The translations under genes were made by a program, and so were the position numbers. A stretch of DNA of 64,000 nt from Pseudanabaena sp. FACHB-2040 (GTDB taxonomy: Bacteria > Cyanobacteriota > Cyanobacteriia > Phormidesmidales > Phormidesmidaceae), in the NCBI RefSeq assembly GCF_014696715.1, contig NZ_JACJQO010000016.1:1-64000 (forward strand), given 5' to 3'. Below the pieces are notes generated by a model. The model did no database searches. It was not told the origin of the DNA and saw only the letters and a program-made list of their open reading frames with translations. Below, one piece after another: positions 41,159 through 49,245 of this stretch. Numbering within the stretch: position 1 is the stretch's first letter; the number at the start of each line of letters is the position of its first letter.

Positions 41159-41563
41159 TTACTCCTCATCGTCCTCATAGTATTCCCCGTCGCCTTCAAG
41201 CTGCTTGAGGCGAATGTGCTTGCGACCCAGGGAGATTTCAAATTCATCGCCGGGTTTCAAGCCCATCTGCTTGGTGTAGGCCGACCCGATCAAAAGGTTG
41301 CCATTAGACTGTACGGTAATCCGGTAGCTGGCGCTGCGCCCGCCACGGCCATTGGTGCCTTGGGTGCTGTCTAACTGAATTCCCTCTGCTTCGATGAGCG
41401 CATTGAGGAATTTCATCATATTGACCCTTTCAACCCCATTCTTGGTCAGGGTGTAATAGCCGCAGGCTTTGGCTTTCTCCTCTTTGCTTAGGTTTTCCAG
41501 ATCCTTGACTTTCTTCAGCAAGGCTTTGCCAGTGAGTGCTTCAATCTGAGTATCGTTAGCCAT
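41159..41563 (-). CDS. cyAbrB-family transcriptional regulator
   Basis: 134 residues from ATG 41563; a TTG just before it is less likely. The N-terminal half (A-L-T-G-K-A-L-L-K-K-V-K-D-L, then A-C-G-Y-Y-T) is specific for cyanobacterial AbrB proteins. The C-terminal part, Y-R-I-T-V-Q-S-N-G-N-L-L-I-G-S-A-Y-T, is the swapped-hairpin DNA-binding domain found in this group at the C-terminus. The tail is acidic (Y-Y-E-D-D-E-E). Such factors govern carbon/nitrogen balance, CO2 uptake and hydrogenase genes. Whether this is cyAbrB1 or B2 was not resolved. Confidence 0.92.
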   Translation of the reverse strand: MANDTQIEALTGKALLKKVKDLENLSKEEKAKACGYYTLTKNGVERVNMMKFLNALIEAEGIQLDSTQGTNGRGGRSASYRITVQSNGNLLIGSAYTKQMGLKPGDEFEISLGRKHIRLKQLEGDGEYYEDDEE

Positions 41564-42174
41564 CAACTCTAGTCTCTACTATCGACGGTGTTGTACTTGA
41601 AATTCCCAAATTCAATGTTGGGATTGCCTTTGTCTAGCTCTACTTTAATGATGCCACGCAGAATGATACTACAGCGCAATAGTTTTTTGCATTCAAGTCA
41701 CCTTAAGTTGACTCAATCATAATTATTTCCATGCTTACTTGCAAAACAAGAGGTCGGTTATCGATGAAGAGAGCTATCATTATTTGCTGCGGCAGCATCG
41801 TCAACTCAAAAGGACAGTCCTTAACTCCTACAGAATTACAGCAGCTGACTCAAGCTACAGATAGCCCTGGGCAAAATCAAGGGACCAGAATAAATGACTA
41901 TGTCCGGAAAAAACCTGAAAGCAGTCGTACTAGATTAGGGTGTCTTACCCGACTCTAGAGAGGGGGAGCACACCCTCCTAAAAGGAGACGCCAGGACAGC
42001 GTTTTCTGTTGCTTTAATCCTGTTTAAAGCTGCATTTTTTTCAGAGGCCGCGTCAAACATCTGCCGGTAGGGTTCTTTTACCCTTGGGTTCTGTTTGCAG
42101 AAATGCGATGCTAAAAGCAGTCGATTATCAAATGGCGTTGCCTCTGAAGGCGCTTAGTTGTGGCAATTTCTTGA
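41564..42174. other. Intergenic region between divergent cyAbrB and rrf2 genes
   Basis: About 610 bases. One frame (41731-41958, 75 codons) is open but has no recognised similarity, an odd composition and a weak start, so I do not call it. AGGGGGAGCACACCCTCCT near 41955-41975 can form a hairpin. The region likely contains the two promoters and long leaders. Confidence 0.4.
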
Positions 42175-42618
42175 ATGAAGTTAACTACTCGCGGTCACTA
42201 CAGCGTTAAAGCTCTGCTGGATTTAAGCCTCCAACCGAATGATTTACCAGCTTCGGTCAATGCGATCGCACAGCGTCAAGATCTGCCTGCTCCCTATCTA
42301 GAAAAACTTTTGATTGCCCTCCGTCGAGCTGACATTGTCGAATCAGTTCGCGGAGCTCAAGGTGGATATCGGCTGGCTCGACCCGCTGCCGAGATTTCTC
42401 TGGGGCAAATTTTAGAAGCCGTTGGAGAAACAGTTGAGCCGCTGCCCAGACATCAACCTCAAATTGATCAAACCGAAGACTGGGTCACCTATAGCGTCTG
42501 GAAACGGCTGCATCAAAAACTTAGAGAAGCGCTTTATAGCATCTCTTTAGAAGACCTCTATTACGATGCCCGCAGCTGGCAGGCAGCCCAAGGCGAGGAG
42601 GCCAGCTTTGTGGTTTGA
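42175..42618 (+). CDS. Rrf2-family transcriptional regulator without cluster cysteines
   Basis: 147 residues. M-K-L-T-T-R-G-H-Y-S-V-K-A-L-L-D and the winged-helix R-G-A-Q-G-G-Y-R-L-A-R are the Rrf2 signature. IscR- or NsrR-like members carry three Cys near residues 92-106; the corresponding stretch (P-L-P-R-H-Q-P-Q-I-D) has none, so this member cannot hold such an iron-sulfur cluster in the usual way. It overlaps the start of cobD by 11 bases. Confidence 0.9.
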   Translation: MKLTTRGHYSVKALLDLSLQPNDLPASVNAIAQRQDLPAPYLEKLLIALRRADIVESVRGAQGGYRLARPAAEISLGQILEAVGETVEPLPRHQPQIDQTEDWVTYSVWKRLHQKLREALYSISLEDLYYDARSWQAAQGEEASFVV

Positions 42619-43591
42619 GCAGGCAGCGATTTTAGCCATTGCCGCAGGGCTAGACTTTTGCCTAGGCGATCCTTGGGGTTGGCCCCACCCGGTGCAGGTT
42701 ATGGGCTGGGGCATTGGCGTCTACAGTCAGGCCGTTTTTAAGGTTATCAAAGCGCCTATAGGGCAGCGCTTAGCCGGCATTGTTTTAGGGGTGGGGCTGA
42801 TTGTTGGCAGTGGCCTGACAGGTTGGGCGTTGCTCTGGCTGGCGAGGGTCGTGCAGCCGGGGATGGATCTGCTGGTTGGAGCAGTACTGCTAGCGAGCTG
42901 CTTTGCCGGCCGGAGTCTGCGCCGAGCCGCTGAAGACGTGCTGCAGCCGCTTCAGCACGGCGACTTGGCAGCGGCCCGACAGCAGTTAAGCCGCTATGTC
43001 GGACGCGATACCGCCGACCTGAACGAAGCGGAAATCCTGCGGGCTGTAATGGAAACGGTGACAGAAAACGCCACCGACGGTGTATTGGCTCCTCTGTTCT
43101 ATGCGCTAGTGGGGGCTTTTCTCCCTGGAGTAGGCAGCGTACCTTTGGCCCTAGCTTACAAAGCAGCTAGCACCCTCGACTCGATGGTGGGCTACCGAGA
43201 AGCGCCCTATACAGATCTAGGCTGGTTTAGCGCTCGCTTAGAGGATGGGCTAACCTGGCTGCCCTGCCGCCTAGTGGTGGTGACGATTGGCCTGCTCTCG
43301 GGCCAGCCGGGTCGAGTTTGGCGCATTTGTCGGCGCGATGCGATCGCAGATCCCAGTCCCAACGCGGGCTGGAGCGAGTGTGCCTATGCGGCTACTCTAG
43401 GAGTTCAGCTAGGGGGGCCTAACCGTTATCGAGGGGTCATTAAAGTTAAGCCCAAACTAGCAGACGACCTGCAGCCTATCACTCCAGATCTGATTCGGCA
43501 GGCAATGGATCTAACTCGATCGGCTTTTTTGATCGGGCTATGTTCAGCAGTAGCCGGATTAATCGGACGGGGTCTCCTAAACTTAAGATGA
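42608..43591 (+). CDS. cobD: Cobalamin biosynthesis protein CobD/CbiB
   Basis: 327 residues from TTG 42608, seven bases after AGGAGG, inside the end of rrf2; a longer frame to 42566 is out of place. It is a membrane protein with about four to five helices. L-D-F-C-L-G-D-P-W-G-W-P-H-P-V near the start, then E-T-V-T-E-N-A-T-D-G-V-L-A-P-L and Y-K-A-A-S-T-L-D-S-M-V-G-Y are family motifs. It attaches the aminopropanol arm to adenosylcobyric acid, giving adenosylcobinamide (phosphate). Translational coupling to rrf2 is likely. Confidence 0.93.
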   Translation: MWFEQAAILAIAAGLDFCLGDPWGWPHPVQVMGWGIGVYSQAVFKVIKAPIGQRLAGIVLGVGLIVGSGLTGWALLWLARVVQPGMDLLVGAVLLASCFAGRSLRRAAEDVLQPLQHGDLAAARQQLSRYVGRDTADLNEAEILRAVMETVTENATDGVLAPLFYALVGAFLPGVGSVPLALAYKAASTLDSMVGYREAPYTDLGWFSARLEDGLTWLPCRLVVVTIGLLSGQPGRVWRICRRDAIADPSPNAGWSECAYAATLGVQLGGPNRYRGVIKVKPKLADDLQPITPDLIRQAMDLTRSAFLIGLCSAVAGLIGRGLLNLR

Positions 43592-43692
43592 TCACTCAAG
43601 CGGATATGCCAAGGAGCAGCCCAGAAACATTAGAATACAGCAAAGAAATAGCCCCTAGAGACAGTCTTCAGGCTAGCCCTTCCGGCTATGAG

Positions 43693-43714
43693 CCCGACCG
43701 TTCAGTCGGTCGGG
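43693..43714. terminator. GC-rich hairpin downstream of cobD
   Basis: CCCGACCG (43693-43700) and CGGTCGGG (43707-43714) with a six-base loop, about 100 bases after the cobD stop. No T run follows, so termination is uncertain. Confidence 0.45.
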
Positions 43715-43845
43715 TAGCTTGGTGAATCTACCCTGCGCTGATTCCTGAAAATTATTATTTCCTAGATGGCCGTCTTGTAGGCACAGAGCTGTGTGCTCTA
43801 GGCTACATATTTCCTTCATCATAACAACTTATCTACACCCCCTCT

Positions 43846-44397
43846 ATGTCGTCTAAGGTCGTTGAAATTCTCTCTGCCGAAGAACTGCGCCGCACGCTTA
43901 ACCGCATGGCTTCTGAAATTGTGGAGCGGGCAGGCGATCTCTCTAAAACCATGCTGATTGGGATCTATACACGAGGCGTGCCTCTGGCTCACATTCTGGC
44001 TCGGCAGATTCAGCGCCTAGAAGATACTCAGGTGCCGGTCGGCGCTCTGGACATCACCCTCTACCGGGACGATCTCGATAAAATCGGTACCCGCACCCCT
44101 GCTCGCAACAAAATTCCCTTTGATCTCTCTGGCAAAACCGTGGTGCTGGTAGACGACGTAATCTATAGCGGACGCACCATTCGAGCAGCGCTCAACGCTG
44201 TTCATGACTACGGCCGCCCCGAAACCGTGCGGCTGGCCGTTTTGGTAGACCGGGGCCATCGACAGGTGCCTATCCACCCCGACTTCGTCGGCAAGCTCCT
44301 GCCCACGGCGCGGGATGAGTCCGTTAAGGTATCCCTCCACGACATTGACGGTCGAGACGGCGTTCAACTCCTGGCCCGAAACCACGTTCCAGCCTGA
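43846..44397 (+). CDS. pyrR: PyrR: uracil phosphoribosyltransferase / pyr attenuation regulator
   Basis: 183 residues. [13 protein letters not shown] is the PRPP-binding loop of type I phosphoribosyltransferases. The sequence around it ([11 protein letters not shown], then D-I-T-L-Y-R-D-D-L, and R-G-H-R-Q-V-P-I-H) is that of PyrR. In other bacteria PyrR binds pyr mRNA leaders and also salvages uracil; which activity dominates here is unknown. No pyr operon is adjacent. Confidence 0.93.
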   Translation: MSSKVVEILSAEELRRTLNRMASEIVERAGDLSKTMLIGIYTRGVPLAHILARQIQRLEDTQVPVGALDITLYRDDLDKIGTRTPARNKIPFDLSGKTVVLVDDVIYSGRTIRAALNAVHDYGRPETVRLAVLVDRGHRQVPIHPDFVGKLLPTARDESVKVSLHDIDGRDGVQLLARNHVPA

Positions 44398-44522
44398 TGC
44401 CCTCCCTGTTCATGGAGAATGGTAAAGGGGCAGAGAAGGGGGATCGCCCCTATGGGACACTACGGGTATTGACTCCAGTCTTTCCTATTTACCTGCTTAA
44501 TTGAGCGAGACCCATACGGACT

Positions 44523-45572
44523 GTGACTGTATCTCCTCTATCTGCCTCAGAAACCCAGGTTCGCAAAGCCGACCACATCCGCATCTGCCTCGATGCCGAT
44601 GTCCAGTGCCCGCAAAACACGACCGGACTAGAGCGCTACCGATTTCTGCACTGCTGCCTGCCAGAGCTTGATCAGGCCGATATTGATCTGCAGAGCCATT
44701 TCCTGGGCAAACCCCTAGGGGTGCCGCTGCTGATCTCCTCAATGACTGGTGGCACTGACCAGGCCCATCGAATCAACCAGCGGCTCGCGGCGGTGGCCCA
44801 GCATCATCGGCTGGCAATGGGTGTAGGCTCCCAGCGGGTTGCGGTCGAAAACCCCGACCTGCGCGAGACATTTGCTGTGCGCTCGGTGGCCCCCGACATT
44901 TTGCTGCTGGCCAACTTGGGGGCAGTGCAGCTCAACTACGACTACGGACTAGAGCAGTGCCAGCGGGCCATCGACTGGTTAGAGGCCGACGCCCTGATCC
45001 TGCACCTCAACCCGCTACAAGAATGTGTGCAGACTCGCGGCGACACCAACTTTAAGGGGCTGCTGGGCAAGATTGAGCACCTCTGTGAGGCGCTGCCAGT
45101 TCCCGTGATTGCCAAAGAAGTGGGCAACGGCATTTCTGGGCCGATGGCTCGAAGACTGATCGAGGCAGGGGTCAGCGCTATTGATGTGGCCGGGGCCGGG
45201 GGCACCTCCTGGGCCAGAGTCGAAAGCGAACGGGCTCAAGACCCGATCCAGCGCCGCTTGGGCAACACCTTTGCCGACTGGGGCCTTCCTACAGCAGACT
45301 GTATTGAGCAGATTCGTGCGATCGCACCCTCCCTCCCTCTCATCGCCTCTGGTGGCCTTCGCAATGGCCTCGATGCCGCCAAAGCCTTGGCTCTGGGGGC
45401 TGACTTGGCCGGACTGGCCTACCCCTTTCTCCAGGCCGCTAGTCAGTCCGAAGCCGCCGTTGAAGCCCTAGCCGAAGTGTTAATCGCGGAACTGACAACG
45501 GTACTGTTTTGTACGGGGCAGCCCACTATCCAAGATTTGCGCGCTGCAGAGGTGCTGCAGAGAGTTGGGTAG
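44523..45572 (+). CDS. fni: Type 2 isopentenyl-diphosphate delta-isomerase
   Basis: 349 residues, start GTG 44523. It is an FMN- and NADPH-dependent TIM barrel that interconverts IPP and DMAPP for carotenoid, chlorophyll and quinone chains. Visible motifs: R-K-A-D-H-I-R, S-S-M-T-G-G-T, G-S-Q-R (residue ~100), H-L-N-P-L-Q-E, V-A-K-E-V-G-like A-K-E-V-G-N-G-I, and A-G-A-G-G-T-S-W. Length is typical. The type 2 enzyme is normal for cyanobacteria. Confidence 0.95.
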   Translation: MTVSPLSASETQVRKADHIRICLDADVQCPQNTTGLERYRFLHCCLPELDQADIDLQSHFLGKPLGVPLLISSMTGGTDQAHRINQRLAAVAQHHRLAMGVGSQRVAVENPDLRETFAVRSVAPDILLLANLGAVQLNYDYGLEQCQRAIDWLEADALILHLNPLQECVQTRGDTNFKGLLGKIEHLCEALPVPVIAKEVGNGISGPMARRLIEAGVSAIDVAGAGGTSWARVESERAQDPIQRRLGNTFADWGLPTADCIEQIRAIAPSLPLIASGGLRNGLDAAKALALGADLAGLAYPFLQAASQSEAAVEALAEVLIAELTTVLFCTGQPTIQDLRAAEVLQRVG

Positions 45573-45709
45573 CTTAGCCTCAAGGTGCGATCGCAACTCC
45601 CCCAAATCGCTTGAAAAATTTGAGGGAGCCCTGTAAAAACCTTCGGTTCTGATGCCGGAATTCGCTGCATCAGTTAGTATTTCTGTACCAAATACTTCAA
45701 TCTGCGGCC

Positions 45710-47011
45710 ATGCTCGATCTGATGAAGATCGCCCAGCAAATGCGGGGCATCAGCGAACACCTGACCCAAGAAGCCGAAGCCGCCCGCCGCCGGGTCATCA
45801 TCGCCAATCAGCTGATGGAGCGGGCCACAGAGCACCAGAGCACCCTGCTAGAACAGTGGGAGCAATGGTGCGATCGCATTGGGTTTGCCGTCGCCCAGCC
45901 CATCGAACCCCTCGATACCCGCATTGCCCTCCAGGCCGCCCCCGAAGCCCACACAGTCCTCGCTACCGACGGCTCCCAAATCGCCCCTAGCCACCACGAA
46001 ATCGCCTACTGCTACCTGCTCAACATTGGCCGTATCGTGCTCCACTACGGCCAGAGCCGCTACCCCCTGCTCGACAGCCTGCCCGAAGTCGTCTACCGCC
46101 CCGAAGACCTCTATTTGTCTCGACAGTGGGGCATTTCCACCGAAGAGTGGATGGGGCACCGGCGAACCGTGGCAGAAGCAGTAGTGTTAGGAGAATTGGC
46201 AAAGGCATTAAGGAGAGAGGAGGTTGGAGAGATCTGGGGGGCAGAAGGACAATACTCCTTAGACTTCTCCTCTGCTCCCCTGCCCCCCCGCTCCCCTGCC
46301 CCTTCTCATCCACCCTCCCATCCATCCACCGATCTACCCTCCCACCCTCCCACCCTCGCCCTAGTCGATGGCTCCCTTATCTACTGGTTCCTCGACCAGC
46401 TTCCTGCGGAAGCGAGGGATAACATTCTGCCGCCGATTTTGGAGGGGTGGGAGCAGCTGCGGCAGCTGCGGATACCGCTAGTGGGTTATCTCAGTGCCTC
46501 TCGCAGTGGGGAAGCGCTGAACTTCTTGCGGCTAGAGGCGTGTCCCTACGAGCAACCAGACTGTACAACTCACTGCGGCGGCCAGACCGATACGGCTCCC
46601 TGCCAGGTCTTTTCGCCGTTAAAGGACGCTACCTATTGGGCGACAGCTTTGGAACCAGGGCAGCGAGGGCCGCTGTGGCAAAGCTCTGCGCCCATTCTCG
46701 ACCACTATGGCGAGCATCGAATCTTCTTTTGCTACGTCCATGTAGGGGCTGAGGTGGCCCGAGTGGAAATGCCTGCTTGGGTGGTTGAAGATGCAGAGCT
46801 GCTAGAAACTGCGCTACAGCTCACCTTGACCCAGGTGCAGAAGGGCTATGGCTACCCAGTAGCGCTGGCCGAAGCCCACAATCAGGCCGTGGTGCGGGGG
46901 GGCGATCGCACTCGCTTTTTTGCGCTGCTGGAGCGGGAAATGATTCGCGCCGGTCTCAAAAATGTGGGCACTTCTTACAAAGAGGCTCGTAAGCGGGGCA
47001 GCATTGCCTAG
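45710..47011 (+). CDS. nurA: NurA-type DNA repair nuclease with a low-complexity insertion
   Basis: 433 residues. L-A-T-D-G-S-Q-I and A-L-V-D-G-S-L-I are the two Asp motifs that bind Mn2+ in NurA 5'-3' nucleases, which work with the HerA motor in double-strand break end resection; no herA gene is adjacent. Between them, codons from about 46203 to 46358 encode a Ser/Pro/His-rich stretch of about 45 residues (A-P-S-H-P-P-S-H-P-S) written in CT-rich repetitive DNA that looks like an intergenic repeat. The frame is kept, so the protein is probably still made. The C-terminus includes G-T-S-Y-K-E-A-R-K-R-G. Confidence 0.88.
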   Translation: MLDLMKIAQQMRGISEHLTQEAEAARRRVIIANQLMERATEHQSTLLEQWEQWCDRIGFAVAQPIEPLDTRIALQAAPEAHTVLATDGSQIAPSHHEIAYCYLLNIGRIVLHYGQSRYPLLDSLPEVVYRPEDLYLSRQWGISTEEWMGHRRTVAEAVVLGELAKALRREEVGEIWGAEGQYSLDFSSAPLPPRSPAPSHPPSHPSTDLPSHPPTLALVDGSLIYWFLDQLPAEARDNILPPILEGWEQLRQLRIPLVGYLSASRSGEALNFLRLEACPYEQPDCTTHCGGQTDTAPCQVFSPLKDATYWATALEPGQRGPLWQSSAPILDHYGEHRIFFCYVHVGAEVARVEMPAWVVEDAELLETALQLTLTQVQKGYGYPVALAEAHNQAVVRGGDRTRFFALLEREMIRAGLKNVGTSYKEARKRGSIA

Positions 47012-47219
47012 AGAGCTTGACAGCAGCAGAAGCTAAAAATCGTTGTTTGGTGGCAAAAGCAACTCAATTTCAGTAAATTCCACCTTCTCGATGCGGAATC
47101 AATTCGTGTTAGGGTGTAGTTTAGACCAGCAACAAATACAAACTGCGAGTTTACGGGTTTTTAAGGTGTCTATTGATACCTAGTCATAGCTGCAGTTTAC
47201 GCATTTTCTGGTTAAGCTT

Positions 47220-48266
47220 ATGACGCTGCAATCTTGCTCCTCTTCAAACGAGACTGCTACTCTTCAGTCCTCCCTCATTTCTCAAAGGCCCAGGCCGACC
47301 AGTGGGTTTAGCCTGGGCCAGCAGGCTAAACCCTCAACCGAGACTGCTGAACAGCTTGCTTCCTGGCACTGCATTGCAACTCTGCCAGGACACGACAGCT
47401 GGGTGCAGTCGGTAGCGGTGAGCCCCGATGGTCGCTTTATCGCTAGCGGCAGTGGCGACAAAACGGTGCGGATCTGGGATTTGCACGCCAAGGCGCTGCT
47501 GCACGTCATTCTTGATCACGAAGCTTGGGTGCGGTCGGTGGCTTTTAGCCCCGATAGCCGCATTGTTGCCAGCGTCAGCGACGATGCGACCATTCGCCTG
47601 TGGAGCGCCCGCACTGGAGAGTGTCAGGGGGTTTTGGAAGGCCATACTGACTGGGTGCGGGCCATCACTTTCAGCCCCGACGGCAAGTATCTTTTCAGCG
47701 GTGGTCAAGACAACACGGTCTGCATCTGGAAGCTCTCTAGCGGCACGTTAATCCACTGCTTTAAGGGGCATTCCCACTGGGTTCGAGATGTCGCGGTCAG
47801 TCCCGATGGGTCTACCCTAGTCAGCGCCGGGCAGGACAAAACTGTCCGGATTCACCGCGTTAAGGGCAGGGGCACCAACCGAATTCTCTCTGGCCACGAA
47901 GAAGAGGTGCTCTCAGTGGCGGTTAGCCCCAATAACTGGCTCTTGGCCAGCGCCGGAGCCGACTGCACCGTGCGCTTCTGGAAGCTCAACAGCGGCCGTC
48001 AAATCACCGCCTTTAAAGCCCACGCTGCCGCCATTAACTGCCTTAAGTTCAGCCCTGATGGTGACCTGCTAGCAACCGCCAGCAGCGATAAAACTATTCG
48101 CCTCTGGCACATCAATAGCGGCAAGCCAGTTGCCCGATTAGAGGGGCACGATGGCTGGGTCTGGTCAGTTGCTTTTGCCCCCGACAGCAAAACTTTGGTT
48201 AGCGGAGGGTTGGATGGTTGCCTGAAGGTGTGGCGGCCTCGGGTTCTTAGCTATCCGGGCAATTGA
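47220..48266 (+). CDS. Seven-blade WD40 repeat protein
   Basis: 348 residues. After about 50 low-complexity residues come seven WD40 repeats, e.g. [17 protein letters not shown], followed by K-T-V-R-I-W-D, and later K-T-I-R-L-W-H. G-H and W-D pairs are well kept, which is a contrast to the WD-like array at 20961-23855. A single closed propeller is expected, serving as a protein-binding platform; partner unknown. Its last 16 bases overlap the convergent sdhB gene. Confidence 0.93.
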   Translation: MTLQSCSSSNETATLQSSLISQRPRPTSGFSLGQQAKPSTETAEQLASWHCIATLPGHDSWVQSVAVSPDGRFIASGSGDKTVRIWDLHAKALLHVILDHEAWVRSVAFSPDSRIVASVSDDATIRLWSARTGECQGVLEGHTDWVRAITFSPDGKYLFSGGQDNTVCIWKLSSGTLIHCFKGHSHWVRDVAVSPDGSTLVSAGQDKTVRIHRVKGRGTNRILSGHEEEVLSVAVSPNNWLLASAGADCTVRFWKLNSGRQITAFKAHAAAINCLKFSPDGDLLATASSDKTIRLWHINSGKPVARLEGHDGWVWSVAFAPDSKTLVSGGLDGCLKVWRPRVLSYPGN

Positions 48267-48994
48267 GCCTTGAGGTACTCGCGGCGCATACGTGCGATCG
48301 CATCAATCGAAATGCCCTTAGGGCAAACCGCTTCGCACTCACCGTGATTAGAGCAGTCGCCAAACCCCTCAGACTGCATCTGATTCGTCATGGCCCGCAC
48401 CCGCTGTTGACGCTCCGGATGTCCTTGGGGCAGCAGTGACAGGTGGGCCACCTTAGCCGCTGTAAAAAGCGACGCTGAGGCATTGGGGCAAGCTGCTACA
48501 CAGGCTCCGCAGGCAATGCAGGATGCATAGTCAAAGGCTAAGTCAGCCTGCTCTTTGGGCACGGACGTAGCATTAGCCTCTGGAGCAGAGCCTGTCTTCA
48601 CCGAAATGTAGCCGCCCGCCATAATGATCCGATCAAAGGCTGAGCGATCTACCACTAGATCCTTAATAATAGGGAAGGAACGGGCTCGCCAGGGTTCGAC
48701 CACCAGCCGAGCACCCTCTTTGAAGTGGCGTAGATAAAGCTGGCAGGCCGCTGTTTGCTGCTGCGGGCCGTGGGCCTGACCATTGATCATCACGCCACAG
48801 GAACCGCAGATGCCCTCGCGGCAGTCGTAATCAAACTCAATCGGTGTTTCTCCCCGGTGAATTAGCTGCTCATTGAGCACATCGAGCAGTTCCAGGAAAG
48901 ACATATCTGGGTTGGCATCGGGCACAGTGTATTCGACAAACTGCCCCGCCTCTGATGGGGCTGCCTGTCGCCACACGCTCAGGTGAATTTTCAT
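48251..48994 (-). CDS. sdhB: Succinate dehydrogenase / fumarate reductase iron-sulfur subunit
   Basis: 247 residues. [11 protein letters not shown] with a later Cys binds the 2Fe-2S cluster, [12 protein letters not shown] the 4Fe-4S, and [12 protein letters not shown] the third cluster. It passes electrons from succinate to quinone in the respiratory chain, which in cyanobacteria shares the thylakoid membrane. The flavoprotein subunit gene is not adjacent, as is usual in cyanobacteria. The gene overlaps the end of the WD40 gene tail to tail. Confidence 0.95.
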   Translation of the reverse strand: MKIHLSVWRQAAPSEAGQFVEYTVPDANPDMSFLELLDVLNEQLIHRGETPIEFDYDCREGICGSCGVMINGQAHGPQQQTAACQLYLRHFKEGARLVVEPWRARSFPIIKDLVVDRSAFDRIIMAGGYISVKTGSAPEANATSVPKEQADLAFDYASCIACGACVAACPNASASLFTAAKVAHLSLLPQGHPERQQRVRAMTNQMQSEGFGDCSNHGECEAVCPKGISIDAIARMRREYLKAQLPG

Positions 48995-49097
48995 CCGTAA
49001 ACGCTTGATGAGAAGCTGTGAGAAAACCTGTGAGATACTTATAGTCTAGCGCCGCTGCTGGTCAGAGTGCCCCCCAAACTCTATTGGCTGTGGTGTT

Positions 49098-49135
49098 GTC
49101 ACGTTTCGCTACCTTAGTCACGTTTCGCTACCTTA
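49098..49135. repeat. Perfect 19-bp tandem duplication
   Basis: GTCACGTTTCGCTACCTTA occurs twice without a gap, at 49098-49116 and 49117-49135, between the divergent sdhB and TPR genes. It could be a tandem operator or a recent slippage product. Confidence 0.85.
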
Positions 49136-49245
49136 AAAGAAACACCTGGGCAAGTGGCACAGTTTGTTCCTGAGTCGGCCTTTTCACCCCGGAACATTTA
49201 GGTAGCTAAGCCAATCAATCAAGCACTCTACCCTGGGGGCTGTCT

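Noticed and set aside
41731-41958. 75-codon plus-strand frame between cyAbrB and rrf2
   Set aside because: Weak start, no domain, and composition like noncoding sequence.
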